Source: Ruminiclostridium sp.
GTDB lineage: Bacteria > Bacillota > Clostridia > Oscillospirales > Ruminococcaceae
Reading direction: 5' to 3'
NCBI GenBank assembly: GCA_017935365.1
Contig: JAGBHT010000028.1
Location: forward strand, 1-64,000
Length of the DNA: 64,000 nucleotides
How positions within the stretch are numbered: position 1 is the stretch's first letter; the number at the start of each line of letters is the position of its first letter. A program made the position numbers and the translations under genes. Positions 44,475-54,047 of this stretch are shown one piece after another. The notes beneath the pieces were generated by a model. It was not told the origin of the DNA, ran no database searches, and was given only the letters and a program-made list of their open reading frames with translations.

Positions 44475-45884
44475 TCATTCGGTCTTGTCGGGGAATGAGT
44501 AGCCGTCACGCTTTGCGTCATCGGCTGAATAGCTGAGCAGTTTTCTTCTGTCCCATGTGCTCATAAACCAGTCATAGCCGTTGCTTACCTTATCATACAC
44601 CCACTGCCAGCGTCTTACATAGGTATTTACTTCTGCCTTGCTGACATCGACGTCTTTGCTTTCGCCCTCGCGTATCTTTCTTGCGAACACGGCAAGTCTT
44701 ACCGTTCTGTCACTGCCCTCATAAGGCCAGCAGCAGGTTGAAAGCGTCAGTATATCATCTCCGTACTTTAAATCAACATCGGTGAAGATATCGCTTCTGT
44801 CCATTATATTTATCATAAAGTCGTTGAAATCATCTTCCGAGGAGAAGTCGTATTTCAGATTATAACCGTACACCTCGCCCCTTGACTCGTCAACGTTATA
44901 TATGCCAAAGGCAAATATCTTCCACTCTGCCTGTTCATACAGCGTATCAAACCTGATGATCGGGTGCTCTTTATAGAACGACTTAGAGCCTTCCGGGTAC
45001 TGGTCATACATAGTACGCCAATATTCGTTCAGCGGGGCAAAAAATGTGCCGACAGCCATATTGTGACCGTAAAGTATAAGATTTCCCGAATGACCCTGAG
45101 GAGTTACCTTATTATGATAATCCATCATAATAGTGCCGCTCTTGCTCTCGTTCTTATAGAAATCATGAGTGAGATAAAAGTCGTTGTCTGTAGTCTTTAC
45201 AACAGGATAATCTACAAGCGTACCGTCTATCCTGATATATCCGACTGTATCGGGGTTGATTTCAAGCAGTTTCTTGAACGACGGAAGAATATCCATATTA
45301 TCCTCAGGTACATCGGTATCGTCAAGCTTATACATCTGTGATACGCGGTTGCTTACCTGCTGGTCATTGAACATTGAAAGCAGCTCGCAAAGAAGCGGTA
45401 TAGCTGTAGCAAGGAAAACTATCAAAGCAACTATAAATACGATTTTTCTTACTATAAGACCCGCATTGTCGCCTTTCCACGGAATTATGCTCTTAGCCAT
45501 ACGATAGAAAATGTTGTGCTTCTTTTCAGGAGTTTTATCTTCGTTGCTTTCTGAGCTGCCGGTATCATCTGTGTCTTCGGCATCGAAAATCTCAGCCTCG
45601 TTTTCATCATCGGCTTCATATTCCTCGGCGCTTTCTTCCTCAAAAGCCGCCTGTTCGTCAGATACTTCGTCCGCGCCCGAAAGCTCTTCGGATATGCTTT
45701 CACCATCTTCCGTGCTGTCCTCGTAAGACGCTTCCTGTGACAGAACCTCTTTATCCAACATATCGTTTTCGTCTGTACCTTCTTCAAGGCTCTCGGATAT
45801 TGCCGCTTTTCTGTCTATATCGGCGAGTATCTCGTCAACGGTCTGTTTATCCGGGTCTTTTCTGAATTCGTTATCGTTTTCCAT
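44475..45884 (-). CDS. Class B sortase (4) with acidic N-terminal extension
   Basis: 469 aa. A ~120-residue Glu/Asp/Ser-rich, probably disordered cytoplasmic tail precedes IIPWKGDNAGLIVRKIVFIV and the membrane segment. The catalytic domain has His in ILYGHNMAV, Cys in LTLSTCCWPYE and Arg in LAVFARKIR. I chose ATG 45884 (AAGGAGACAGTT upstream); a longer frame to 45965 would overlap pncC. First of the four tandem sortases, 47 bases after pncC. Confidence 0.91.
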   Translation of the reverse strand: MENDNEFRKDPDKQTVDEILADIDRKAAISESLEEGTDENDMLDKEVLSQEASYEDSTEDGESISEELSGADEVSDEQAAFEEESAEEYEADDENEAEIFDAEDTDDTGSSESNEDKTPEKKHNIFYRMAKSIIPWKGDNAGLIVRKIVFIVALIVFLATAIPLLCELLSMFNDQQVSNRVSQMYKLDDTDVPEDNMDILPSFKKLLEINPDTVGYIRIDGTLVDYPVVKTTDNDFYLTHDFYKNESKSGTIMMDYHNKVTPQGHSGNLILYGHNMAVGTFFAPLNEYWRTMYDQYPEGSKSFYKEHPIIRFDTLYEQAEWKIFAFGIYNVDESRGEVYGYNLKYDFSSEDDFNDFMINIMDRSDIFTDVDLKYGDDILTLSTCCWPYEGSDRTVRLAVFARKIREGESKDVDVSKAEVNTYVRRWQWVYDKVSNGYDWFMSTWDRRKLLSYSADDAKRDGYSFPDKTE

Positions 45885-45931
45885 AACTGTCTCCTTGCCT
45901 GACTGAGCGTTCACGCCCGATAGTCCTGCTG

Positions 45932-46462
45932 TTACTGTTCTGTCTGTATTACTTCTGCCGCCCATTCCAGTACGGCAAGCACTGTGCTTTTTCTGATATA
46001 TTCTCTTGCGCTTTCATCGCCGCTGAGTGACGGGTCGGTATAAACAAGCTTTGCTTTAACTCCGTCCTTTGTGCTCACTCCGACATAAACCGTTCCGACA
46101 GGGGTATCGGCAGTGCCGCCTGTAGGGCCTGCCACTCCTGTAACCGATACGCCAATGTCACTGCCTGCGGTTTTTCTTACTCCCTCAGCCATTGCCGATG
46201 CGGTTTCAGCGCTTACCACACCGTATTTTTCTATTATCCGGGGCGGCACGCCTATAAACTTTTCTTTGGCGCTTATGGCATAGGTGCAGATACTCATATC
46301 CATAACCGCCGACGAACCGCTTACCGAGGTTATCGCGGCGCTTATAAGTCCGCCCGTACAGCTCTCTGCACAGGCGATCTTCTTACCTTTGCCAACTAAT
46401 AATTGTACTACATTTTCAGCTTTCTTGTCAATAAGGCACTGAAGCTCTCCGATACGGCTCAT
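45932..46462 (-). CDS. pncC: Nicotinamide-nucleotide amidase (CinA C-terminal domain)
   Basis: 176-aa PncC-type protein that converts nicotinamide mononucleotide to nicotinate mononucleotide in the pyridine-nucleotide salvage cycle. The typical ACAESCTGGLISAAITSVSGSS motif start is seen at residues ~29-38 and GVAGPTGGTADTPVGTVYVG near residue 110. It lacks the N-terminal COG1058 domain, so it is the stand-alone form. Upstream AAAAGGAGATG is a plausible ribosome binding site. It lies 28 bases after thiI in the same run. Confidence 0.93.
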   Translation of the reverse strand: MSRIGELQCLIDKKAENVVQLLVGKGKKIACAESCTGGLISAAITSVSGSSAVMDMSICTYAISAKEKFIGVPPRIIEKYGVVSAETASAMAEGVRKTAGSDIGVSVTGVAGPTGGTADTPVGTVYVGVSTKDGVKAKLVYTDPSLSGDESAREYIRKSTVLAVLEWAAEVIQTEQ

Positions 46463-46490
46463 AAAGCCACATCTCCTTTTAAATTAAGGT

Positions 46491-47681
46491 TTATTCCTGT
46501 TCTTCCTTGTTTTCTATCCTGAACAGTTTTACGGTCGTACCCTCGACAGCCTTTTCGATAAGCGGAGCAAAGTCAAACGACTGTTCAGCCTTTATTACCT
46601 CGTCAAATACGGGGCGCGTCTTGGGGTGCTTGGGTGTGAATACCGTACAGCAGTCCTCATAAGGAAGAGTTGACGTTTCAAATGTATCTATCTTTCTTGC
46701 TATATCGATTATTTCCTTCTTGTCCATACCGATAACGGGACGGAATACGGGGTATTCTGCGGCGGCGTCGGTACACTGTATAGCCTTTAATGTCTGACTT
46801 GCTACCTGTCCCACGCTTTCGCCCGTTACAAGTGCGCCGTACTCGTTCCTTTCGGCGATTATGTTAGCGATCTTCACCATAAGTCTGCGCATTATGATAG
46901 TGAAGAACTCTTCAGGGCAGTTGTCCCTGAGCGCTTCCTGTATCTCGGTAAACGGTACACAGTAGAATCTTATATCTCCGCAATAGTTCGTCAGCTTTTC
47001 GCAGAGCGTTTCAACTTTCATCAGTGCACGCTCCGATGTGTAGGGCGGACTTACAAAGTGTATCCCGTCTACGATAAGTCCGCGCTTAGCCATCATATAG
47101 CCTGCAACGGGGCTGTCTATACCGCCTGAGAGCAGAAGCAGAGCCTTACCCGAACTGCCTACCGGCATACCGCCCGCACCGATTATACGCTCGGCGCTGA
47201 CATATGCGCCCTTGTCCCTGATCTCGCACATTACGGTAATTTCGGGGTTGTGGACGTCTACCGACAGATGCGGATAAGCTTCAAGTATGGCGCCGCCGAG
47301 TTCTACCTGTATTTCCGGGGTTTTCATAGGGAACGATTTATCCGAACGCTTTGCGTCTACCTTGAATGTCTTTGCGTTTTTAAGAGCGTTTTCAAGATAG
47401 GGAATGCCTTGTGCCTTTATCTGCTCAAAGTCCTTTTCAAATACCGCACAGCGCTGTAATGCGCCGATACCGAATATGACCTTGAGTTTTTCCATAACCT
47501 CGTCAAGGTCGCATTCGCCGACCGGCTCTATGTAGATAGTAGACTGCTTTCTCATGTACTGAAATTTACCGCAGTGGCGCAGTCTTCTTCTGATATTCTT
47601 TACGAGTATATCCTCAAAAGTGCCTTTGTTAAGTCCTTTCAGTGCTATCTCGCCGTATTTTGCCATTATAAGTTCTTTCAT
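46491..47681 (-). CDS. thiI: tRNA sulfurtransferase ThiI
   Basis: 396-aa enzyme that makes 4-thiouridine at position 8 of tRNA; in some bacteria it also serves thiamine synthesis. An N-terminal ferredoxin-like region and THUMP domain (to ~residue 165) precede the PP-loop ATPase motif LLLSGGIDSPVAGYMMAKRG (residues ~182-201). There is no rhodanese domain, as usual in Firmicutes, where the partner cysteine desulfurase hands over sulfur directly. That partner is encoded immediately upstream with a 4-base overlap. Confidence 0.96.
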   Translation of the reverse strand: MKELIMAKYGEIALKGLNKGTFEDILVKNIRRRLRHCGKFQYMRKQSTIYIEPVGECDLDEVMEKLKVIFGIGALQRCAVFEKDFEQIKAQGIPYLENALKNAKTFKVDAKRSDKSFPMKTPEIQVELGGAILEAYPHLSVDVHNPEITVMCEIRDKGAYVSAERIIGAGGMPVGSSGKALLLLSGGIDSPVAGYMMAKRGLIVDGIHFVSPPYTSERALMKVETLCEKLTNYCGDIRFYCVPFTEIQEALRDNCPEEFFTIIMRRLMVKIANIIAERNEYGALVTGESVGQVASQTLKAIQCTDAAAEYPVFRPVIGMDKKEIIDIARKIDTFETSTLPYEDCCTVFTPKHPKTRPVFDEVIKAEQSFDFAPLIEKAVEGTTVKLFRIENKEEQE

Positions 47682-48808
47682 TGTATGTTTCCTTTCCTGC
47701 GGCTTTTCTTTGTACGTCTGAAACGTGCAATGCCGTTTTCTATTTCATCACAGAGTGCGTCTATATCTTCTGTTGTCGTTTCCATTGAGAAGCTTACTCT
47801 TATCGTGCTGTCTGCTCTTTCTGCATTCATACCGAACGCATCGGGTACGGAACTTATTTTTCCCTTTGAACAAGCCGATCCGCTGCTGACGTATATCTCT
47901 TTTTCCTCGAGCGAATGGAGCATGATCTCGCTCCTTACGCCGAGTACCGAGAAGCTCAGAATATTATATACGCTGTTGTCGGGACTGTTTATATAAACGT
48001 CTTCCATCGCGGACAGTCTGCCGCGCAGATGTTCATTCAGCTCCTTATAATGCGTAAGGTCGGTCGGATATGCCTTTACAGCCGCCTCAAACGACGCAAT
48101 AAGCTCTGTAGGCTCTGTTCCGGGACGCAGATTCTTCTGCTGACCTCCACCGTATACAAGCGGTGTGAATCTTATCTTATCCGCACAATACATTGCGCCG
48201 ATTCCCTTTAAACCGTGGATCTTGTGACCGGACAGGCTGATCAGGTCGCCTTTAAGCGGCACTTTGCAGAATCCCTGTACGCCGTCTATATGAACGATAG
48301 TATCGTTGTTCACACTTTTTACAAGCCTGTACAGCTTTTCGGTATCGACTTTAAAACCGTTCTCGTTGTTTACCGCCATGCACGATACCAGGATAGTATC
48401 GGCTGTTACATTGTCGGCAATATACTGTTCAAAGTTATCGATAGCATCCTTAGGCGAAAGGCGGACTATTTCAAAGCCCTGTTTTTCAAGGCAGTCCATA
48501 GTTCTTGCAACCGACGGGTGTTCCATAGCCGTGGTGACGATCTTGTTTCCCCTGCGCTTATACGCGTCCGCTACGCCTCTTATCGCAAGATTGTTGCTCT
48601 CCGTTGCGCCCGATGTAAAATATATTTCTCCCTGAAGTCCCAGCTTTTTAAGAAGTGTTTTCTTTGCGCTGTTCATCAGCTTTTCAGATTCAATACCGAG
48701 CCTGTGAAGTGACGATACGTTACCAAAACAGTTCCGTGCTGTGTCTTCAACCGCTTTTATCGCCTGTTCACAAGGCTTTGTAGTGGCGGCGTTATCCAGA
48801 TATATCAA
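47678..48808 (-). CDS. Cysteine desulfurase, NifS/IscS family
   Basis: 376-aa PLP enzyme that takes sulfur from cysteine. The N-terminal YLDNAATTKP, the PLP lysine in LSGHKIHGLKG and the active-site Cys in SSGSACSKGK (loop suited to persulfide transfer) are clear. Linked to thiI by an ATGA overlap, so it is most likely the NifZ-type partner for tRNA thiolation. The start is TTG 48808, with AAGGAGACAG 7 bases upstream and the first residues M-IYLDNAATT as in the family; no in-frame ATG is nearby. Confidence 0.94.
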   Translation of the reverse strand: MIYLDNAATTKPCEQAIKAVEDTARNCFGNVSSLHRLGIESEKLMNSAKKTLLKKLGLQGEIYFTSGATESNNLAIRGVADAYKRRGNKIVTTAMEHPSVARTMDCLEKQGFEIVRLSPKDAIDNFEQYIADNVTADTILVSCMAVNNENGFKVDTEKLYRLVKSVNNDTIVHIDGVQGFCKVPLKGDLISLSGHKIHGLKGIGAMYCADKIRFTPLVYGGGQQKNLRPGTEPTELIASFEAAVKAYPTDLTHYKELNEHLRGRLSAMEDVYINSPDNSVYNILSFSVLGVRSEIMLHSLEEKEIYVSSGSACSKGKISSVPDAFGMNAERADSTIRVSFSMETTTEDIDALCDEIENGIARFRRTKKSRRKGNIQ

Positions 48809-48882
48809 ATTTCTGTCTCCTTTTCATGAGGGCTTTGCCAACTTATCTATAGGACGTTGTCCTCTTGTCTATAGTCTTCTTA

Positions 48883-48888
48883 ATTATA
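48883..48888 (-). promoter_or_regulatory. Possible -10 box of the desulfurase-thiI run
   Basis: A perfect TATAAT on the minus strand about 75 bases before the TTG start. The -35 about 17 bases away is weak (TGTTTT-like), so this is a tentative promoter. A short inverted repeat AGGACgttGTCCT (48851-48863) follows in the leader. Confidence 0.4.
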
Positions 48889-48989
48889 CACCATTTTGCG
48901 ATAAAAAAACAGGGTATATTCTGAAATTTTTATGAAAAAATAACCTTGTATAAGTTTTATCACTCTTTCTACGAAAGGACGAACATAAT

Positions 48990-50333
48990 ATGTATATTTC
49001 AAAACGCTGTTTTGTGCGGATAATCAGCTTTCTGACCGCAGTAGTAATCGCAGTCGGCATATCCGCCGCACTGAATATGAACAGTTCGGAACAGTACAAA
49101 CGGAGTTTCGAGCAGAACATGACAAGAAACGTTGAGGATCTGTCTGCTGAGATCGACAATATCAAGAACACTCTTTACAAGGGTATGTACGCAGGTACGC
49201 CCGAAATGATGACCCAGCTTTCATCAAAGCTCTGGAGTGACGCGTCTACCGCAAAATCTTCGCTGGCACAACTCCCCGTTTCCGAACTTCATCTCGAAAA
49301 CACCTATAAATTCCTGTCGCAGGTCGGAAACTTCTCCAAGAGCCTTGCCAAGCGTTATTCCGACGGCGAAACTCTTAGCGAGGACGACAGAAAATCACTG
49401 CAAATGCTCAGCGAATATGCTGACCGCCTTGCAGAAAATATGTGGAAGGTAGAAGAGCGCATAAACAACGGCGAACTGTCGTTTGAAAAGGCTGTAACCG
49501 AGGTGCAGGGTGCAGAGAACAACGAAGAGCCGTCATATATAACCGAGGGATTCACCGATTTTGAAGAGGGCTATGACAACTACCCCACCCTTATCTATGA
49601 CGGACCTTTCTCCGACCATATACTCGAAAAAGAACCCGAAATGCTTAAAGAGGCAACCGGGGTAACGCTTTCGGACGCACTGAAAAAGGCTGAAAAGGCG
49701 TGCGGTACTACGGGACTTACTCACAGCGATTCAAATGACGAGCAAGGAAAAATGCCGTCATATATATTTACAAAGGATAACACCACAATTGCGGTAACAA
49801 AAAACGGCGGTTATCTCAGCTATATGCTCGGCGACAGAAAGGTTCCCACGCGCTCGCTTACTGCGCTTGAATCGGTCGGCAAGGCGAAAGAATATCTCAC
49901 AATGCTCGGCATAAACCACATCACCGACACTTATTATGAGATAAGCGGCAACGTTTGCACTGTAAACTTTGCGGGAACGGAAAACGATATCATAATGTAT
50001 ACCGACCTTATCAAAGTTAGCGTTGCAATGGATAACGGCGATATTTTAAGCTTTGACGGCAGAGGATATATCACAAACCACAAAAAACGTAACCTGTCCG
50101 AACCGAAAATAACCGCAGAACAGGCAAGAAAGAAAATCTCAACCGAGCTTACCGTAACAGATACCTCGCTTGCGGTAGTGCCTTCTGCCGGTACGAACGA
50201 ACTTTATTGCTATGAATTTCACTGTACTTCTCCCGACGGCAGGCAGATGCTCGTATATATCAACGCCGATACGGGCAAGGAAGAACAGATACTGCTGCTT
50301 GAAATCAGCGAAAACGGTACGCTGACCGTATAA
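48990..50333 (+). CDS. ypeB: Germination protein YpeB
   Basis: 447-aa spore protein. An N-terminal signal/anchor (residues ~9-28) is followed by a helical region with coiled coils and, in the second half, two PepSY-like repeats such as KAEKACGTTG and EQARKKISTEL. In Bacillus subtilis YpeB stabilises the cortex-lytic enzyme SleB in the spore and is encoded next to it. Here no sleB follows: the gene has its own terminator, and neighbours are a cysteine desulfurase (divergent) and a hybrid kinase (convergent). GAAAGGACG upstream supports the start. Confidence 0.9.
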   Translation: MYISKRCFVRIISFLTAVVIAVGISAALNMNSSEQYKRSFEQNMTRNVEDLSAEIDNIKNTLYKGMYAGTPEMMTQLSSKLWSDASTAKSSLAQLPVSELHLENTYKFLSQVGNFSKSLAKRYSDGETLSEDDRKSLQMLSEYADRLAENMWKVEERINNGELSFEKAVTEVQGAENNEEPSYITEGFTDFEEGYDNYPTLIYDGPFSDHILEKEPEMLKEATGVTLSDALKKAEKACGTTGLTHSDSNDEQGKMPSYIFTKDNTTIAVTKNGGYLSYMLGDRKVPTRSLTALESVGKAKEYLTMLGINHITDTYYEISGNVCTVNFAGTENDIIMYTDLIKVSVAMDNGDILSFDGRGYITNHKKRNLSEPKITAEQARKKISTELTVTDTSLAVVPSAGTNELYCYEFHCTSPDGRQMLVYINADTGKEEQILLLEISENGTLTV

Positions 50334-50342
50334 AAGTAATAC

Positions 50343-50380
50343 AAAAGACTGCAAATCTTAAATCGGATTTGCAGTCTTTT
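50343..50380. terminator. Terminator of ypeB
   Basis: Perfect 15-bp stem AAAAGACTGCAAATC with GATTTGCAGTCTTTT, 8-nt loop, then TTGTTT. It can also serve the convergent kinase gene on the minus strand. Confidence 0.85.
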
Positions 50381-50384
50381 TTGT

Positions 50385-52280
50385 TTATTTTCTTGTTATC
50401 AGTTTTTGCATAGCAGGTAGCAGAACGTTCATATCGATAGGTTTCGGAACATGGTCGTTAATTCCTGCCTTGATTGCATTGTCCTTATCCTCGGAAAACG
50501 CATTGGCAGTGAGCGCTATTATCGGGATATTGGCTTTTTCAGGGTCGTCTATCCTGCGTATCTTGGTTGCGGCTTCGTAACCGTTCATTATCGGCATCTG
50601 GATATCCATAAGGATAATGTCATAATAACCATCGGGCGCTTTCTCAAGCATTTCCACGCACTCAACGCCGTCCTTGGCACGTTCGATTATAAGACCTTCA
50701 TCGCTTAACAGCTCGGTTGCTATTTCGGCATTTATATTGTTATCCTCGGTCAGAAGTACTCTTCTTCCTTTAAGCAAAGTCTTGTCAATATCTGTATCGG
50801 CGCGTTTTGCCTTTGCTTCCTCTTCTGACGATATTCTGCACGGAAGTGACACGGTAAATGTCGAGCCTTCGCCTATTGCACTGCTGACGGTGATCTCTCC
50901 GCCCATAAGGTCGACCAGCTTCTTCACAATTCCCATTCCGAGCCCTGCGCCCTCAACGCCGCTGACTGTTGAAGTCCTCTCGCGCGAGAACGCCTCAAAT
51001 ATATGCGATATGTATTCTTCAGACATTCCGATACCGGTATCCGTTATCGAGAACACCGTATTGCATATATGCTCGTTTTCGCCGTTTTCCTGTATTATCG
51101 AGCAGGTTATCTCACCGTTTGCACCTGTGTATTTTATGGCGTTACTCATTATGTTCATAACGATTTCGGAAAAATTAGTTTCATCAATATATATGTACTT
51201 GTATTTTATATTCTTCCGCAGTGAAATTGTGAGCTTTTTCTTCTCAGCGGAATTTTCAAACATAGTTATGCAGGATGTGAACAAGTCATCAATATCATTT
51301 ATCGAGTTTTCGATAACCGTCTTGTTGTTTTCGATCCTTGCAAGGTCGAGGACGTTATTCAGCAGCGACAGCAGTTTCTGTCCGCAGTTGCTGATATTGT
51401 CCATATACTCGCTGAGCTTGTCCGGCTCATTGAGATGACGCTTTGCAAGCTCGACATAGCCTGTTATGGCATTCATCGGTGTACGGATATCGTGCGATAT
51501 ATTGAACAGGAACGTGGATTTTGCCCTGTTGGCTGAATATGCAGCCTCTGCCGCTTCCTCAAGTATTTTCTGCTGTTTTTTCTGCTGGTTGTGATAATGT
51601 CTTATATAAGCGCAAATGCAGAACAGCAGTATAACTATCGCAACTATTCCGGCGGCACCGATTATCATAACGAAATTGTTACGTTCACTGATAAATACAT
51701 AAATCGGTTCCATATCGGTCTCGATGCACAGTGCGCCGATGATCTCGTTACTTCCGTCATTTGCTCTGACGGGATAGCACGCTGTGAAGATATGACCCCA
51801 CGTTGTATCGATTATCTCCTGCGAATAGACATTTTCCCCCGAAAGTGCCCTTTCAATATACGGTATCATTTCTTCTTCAATATATGTACCGGGATATGCA
51901 AAATCATCTGCACCTAAATCAAGCCCGTCCACAAGATAAATAAGTTTTCCCTCAGCGTTGCGTTTTGCGGTATAGAAGTATCTTGTCGAGTTCATATTTC
52001 GTATCTGATTGAGATATGACTGAAGCGTTTTGTAACGTTCGGTGTTCATATCGTCCACAGTATTTATCTCGGCAAAGTCCTCTCTGGTAAGCGTATCCGA
52101 TACGCCCTTGTGCATAGCGTCGGTGCGCGAGCTGTTCTCTGCTATCGCATTATCCAGTATACTTTCATTATACATTTTCTGTAAGATATATGAATATCCT
52201 GCAACAAACAGCACACCTATAAGAACTATCAGAATAAGATTATAAATGCTGTATCTTGTCTTTGCTCCGCTTTTTTTCAT
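50385..52280 (-). CDS. Hybrid sensor histidine kinase/response regulator
   Basis: 631 aa. Membrane segment at about residues 13-33, an extracytoplasmic sensor region (residues ~34-200, dCACHE-like), a second membrane segment (~202-226), then a kinase core with phospho-His in NISHDIRTPMN, N-box NIMSNAIKYTG, and G-boxes DTGIGMS and GAGLGMG. The C-terminal receiver domain begins LLTEDNNINAEIA; its phospho-acceptor Asp is in ILMDIQMP. The start is ATG 52280; a TTG one codon earlier is possible, and the Shine-Dalgarno is weak. There is a strong promoter upstream. The signal and output are unknown; no partner regulator is nearby. Confidence 0.94.
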   Translation of the reverse strand: MKKSGAKTRYSIYNLILIVLIGVLFVAGYSYILQKMYNESILDNAIAENSSRTDAMHKGVSDTLTREDFAEINTVDDMNTERYKTLQSYLNQIRNMNSTRYFYTAKRNAEGKLIYLVDGLDLGADDFAYPGTYIEEEMIPYIERALSGENVYSQEIIDTTWGHIFTACYPVRANDGSNEIIGALCIETDMEPIYVFISERNNFVMIIGAAGIVAIVILLFCICAYIRHYHNQQKKQQKILEEAAEAAYSANRAKSTFLFNISHDIRTPMNAITGYVELAKRHLNEPDKLSEYMDNISNCGQKLLSLLNNVLDLARIENNKTVIENSINDIDDLFTSCITMFENSAEKKKLTISLRKNIKYKYIYIDETNFSEIVMNIMSNAIKYTGANGEITCSIIQENGENEHICNTVFSITDTGIGMSEEYISHIFEAFSRERTSTVSGVEGAGLGMGIVKKLVDLMGGEITVSSAIGEGSTFTVSLPCRISSEEEAKAKRADTDIDKTLLKGRRVLLTEDNNINAEIATELLSDEGLIIERAKDGVECVEMLEKAPDGYYDIILMDIQMPIMNGYEAATKIRRIDDPEKANIPIIALTANAFSEDKDNAIKAGINDHVPKPIDMNVLLPAMQKLITRK

Positions 52281-52385
52281 CAAAATTCTTATTATTTAAC
52301 CCCACTTTATATAACCCTCCGTGACAGCGTGGCTGTCGTTTTAACGGATCTCAAATATACTACAAAATCCGTATATCCTGTAAAA

Positions 52386-52414
52386 ATTATATATAAGTAA
52401 AACCGCATTGTCAA
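52386..52414 (-). promoter_or_regulatory. Sigma-A promoter of the hybrid kinase
   Basis: On the minus strand a perfect TTGACA (52409-52414) and perfect TATAAT (52386-52391) have a 17-base spacer, about 105 bases upstream of the start codon. Confidence 0.85.
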
Positions 52415-52450
52415 GCAGATTGCAATAGTTTTGTCGCACTTTGCAAAAAT

Positions 52451-52476
52451 AACCCCCGGTTTTTAAACCGGGGGTT
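52451..52476 (-). terminator. Terminator of the msmK-like gene
   Basis: Stem AACCCCCGGTTT with AAACCGGGGGTT (12 bp, tiny loop) followed on the minus strand by ATTTTTG. It lies 20 bases after the stop codon. Confidence 0.85.
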
Positions 52477-52495
52477 GTATCATCTTATTTTAAAA

Positions 52496-53638
52496 TTAAA
52501 CTAAGATTGAGTGTTCATCGTTAGGATCGAACAGGTGTACCTTGTTAGGATCAAGAGCAAGCTTGATAACGTCCTGAGGACGAGCTGTACATCTGGGAGA
52601 TACTCTTGCTGTCAGCGGGATACCTTCGCATGTGAGGTAGAGGTAAGACTCAGCACCCATCATTTCGGTAACATCTACTGTAGCTTCGATCATACCTGTC
52701 TTAGCGTTAGAGAGGAACATTTCTTCATCGTGAATGTTCTCGGGACGGATACCAAGGATAACTTCCTTGTCAACATAGTACTTGAGAGCTTCTGTATCTG
52801 TCTTAGCACCGGGCAGTTCAACATAGAACTTTCTGCCTCTTGTTGTCTTTGTATCTTCTGAACCGAATTCAACTGTGTACTTGCCGTTGAGCATGATGAG
52901 CTTAGCATTGATGAAGTTCATCTGAGGTGAACCCATGAAACCTGCAACGAACTTGTTAACGGGGTTCTCATACAGGTTGATAGGTGAGTCGATCTGCTGG
53001 ATGTAACCATCCTTCATAACAACGATTCTGTCACCCATTGTCATAGCTTCGATCTGGTCATGTGTAACGTAGATGAATGTAGTACCTAACTTCTTGTGAA
53101 GCTTAGAAAGCTCAGTTCTCATCTGTGCACGGAGCTTAGCATCGAGGTTTGAAAGAGGCTCGTCAAGTAAGAATACCTGAGGATCACGAACGATAGCTCT
53201 ACCTAAAGCTACACGCTGTCTCTGACCACCTGATAAAGCCTTGGGCTTTCTGTCGAGAAGGTGTGCGATGTCGAGGATCTTAGCAGCTTCTTCAACGAGC
53301 TTCTTGATCTCATCCTTGGGCACCTTTCTCAGCTTTAAGCCGAATGCCATGTTTTCGAAAACAGTCATATGAGGATACAGAGCGTAGTTCTGGAAAACCA
53401 TCGCAATATCACGATCCTTAGGAGCTACGTCATTAACGAGTCTGTCGCCTATGAAAAGCTCGCCTTCGGAAATTTCCTCAAGACCTGCGATCATTCTTAA
53501 TGTTGTTGACTTACCACAACCTGAAGGACCAACGAGGATTATGAATTCCTTATCCTTGATGTTCATAGTAAAGTCGGAAACGGCTACAACGCCGCCGGGG
53601 TAACGCTTATAGATACCTCTTAAAGATAAACTTGCCAT
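52496..53638 (-). CDS. msmK: Sugar ABC transporter ATP-binding protein, MsmK/UgpC type
   Basis: 380-aa ATPase of the CUT1 family. Walker A is GPSGCGKST (about residues 37-45), the signature is [14 protein letters not shown] (about 134-147), Walker B/D-loop [14 protein letters not shown], then the switch His in VTHDQ, and a C-terminal TOBE/regulatory domain (about 235-380). It has no permease or binding protein beside it. In Gram-positives such orphan MsmK-type ATPases energise several sugar importers; the ATPase-less importer at 0.4-3.8 kb is an obvious candidate (inference). The start has AGGAGGTCACACATAA upstream. Confidence 0.95.
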   Translation of the reverse strand: MASLSLRGIYKRYPGGVVAVSDFTMNIKDKEFIILVGPSGCGKSTTLRMIAGLEEISEGELFIGDRLVNDVAPKDRDIAMVFQNYALYPHMTVFENMAFGLKLRKVPKDEIKKLVEEAAKILDIAHLLDRKPKALSGGQRQRVALGRAIVRDPQVFLLDEPLSNLDAKLRAQMRTELSKLHKKLGTTFIYVTHDQIEAMTMGDRIVVMKDGYIQQIDSPINLYENPVNKFVAGFMGSPQMNFINAKLIMLNGKYTVEFGSEDTKTTRGRKFYVELPGAKTDTEALKYYVDKEVILGIRPENIHDEEMFLSNAKTGMIEATVDVTEMMGAESYLYLTCEGIPLTARVSPRCTARPQDVIKLALDPNKVHLFDPNDEHSILV

Positions 53639-53639
53639 T

Positions 53640-54047
53640 TATGTGTGACCTCCTGTTTTATTGCAGAATAACCTTACGCTAATATTTTAACAAAATCCCG
53701 CCGAAAATGATAGTACCTAATTACCCAAATATCAAACCCCTGCGTTATGCAAAATTACCAACACATATAAAACGCATTCTAATTTTGCCCATTTTGTGTA
53801 CAAATTATACAAATTACAGCCAAAATTCAGCCTTGAATAAAGTAAATTCAAGCTCGTTTTGTTACAAATCACAAATGAGAGAGCAGAAATTTAGTGAAAT
53901 TTTGCAATTAATACTTAAACGGGTGAAAGATCGCAATAAAATTTCAGCATTATGCTGAATATTTTAGCATAGATTTTAGTAAATTTCAAGTGGCTGTCTC
54001 TATATTCAGCCGAACGCACAAAAATCTATTGCAATAACGGAGGAAAA
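53640..54047. other. AT-rich intergenic stretch between msmK and the DUF4830 gene
   Basis: About 400 bases between divergent genes. It must hold promoters for both. I see only weak -10-like words (such as TTAAAATATT on the minus strand near 53690). A frame of 83 codons on the plus strand lacks a ribosome binding site and is AT-rich in all positions, so I do not call it. No strong hairpin was seen. Confidence 0.35.

Noticed and set aside
53707..53958. Small gene of 83 codons
   Set aside because: No ribosome binding site, very AT-rich in all codon positions, no domain; better seen as intergenic sequence.
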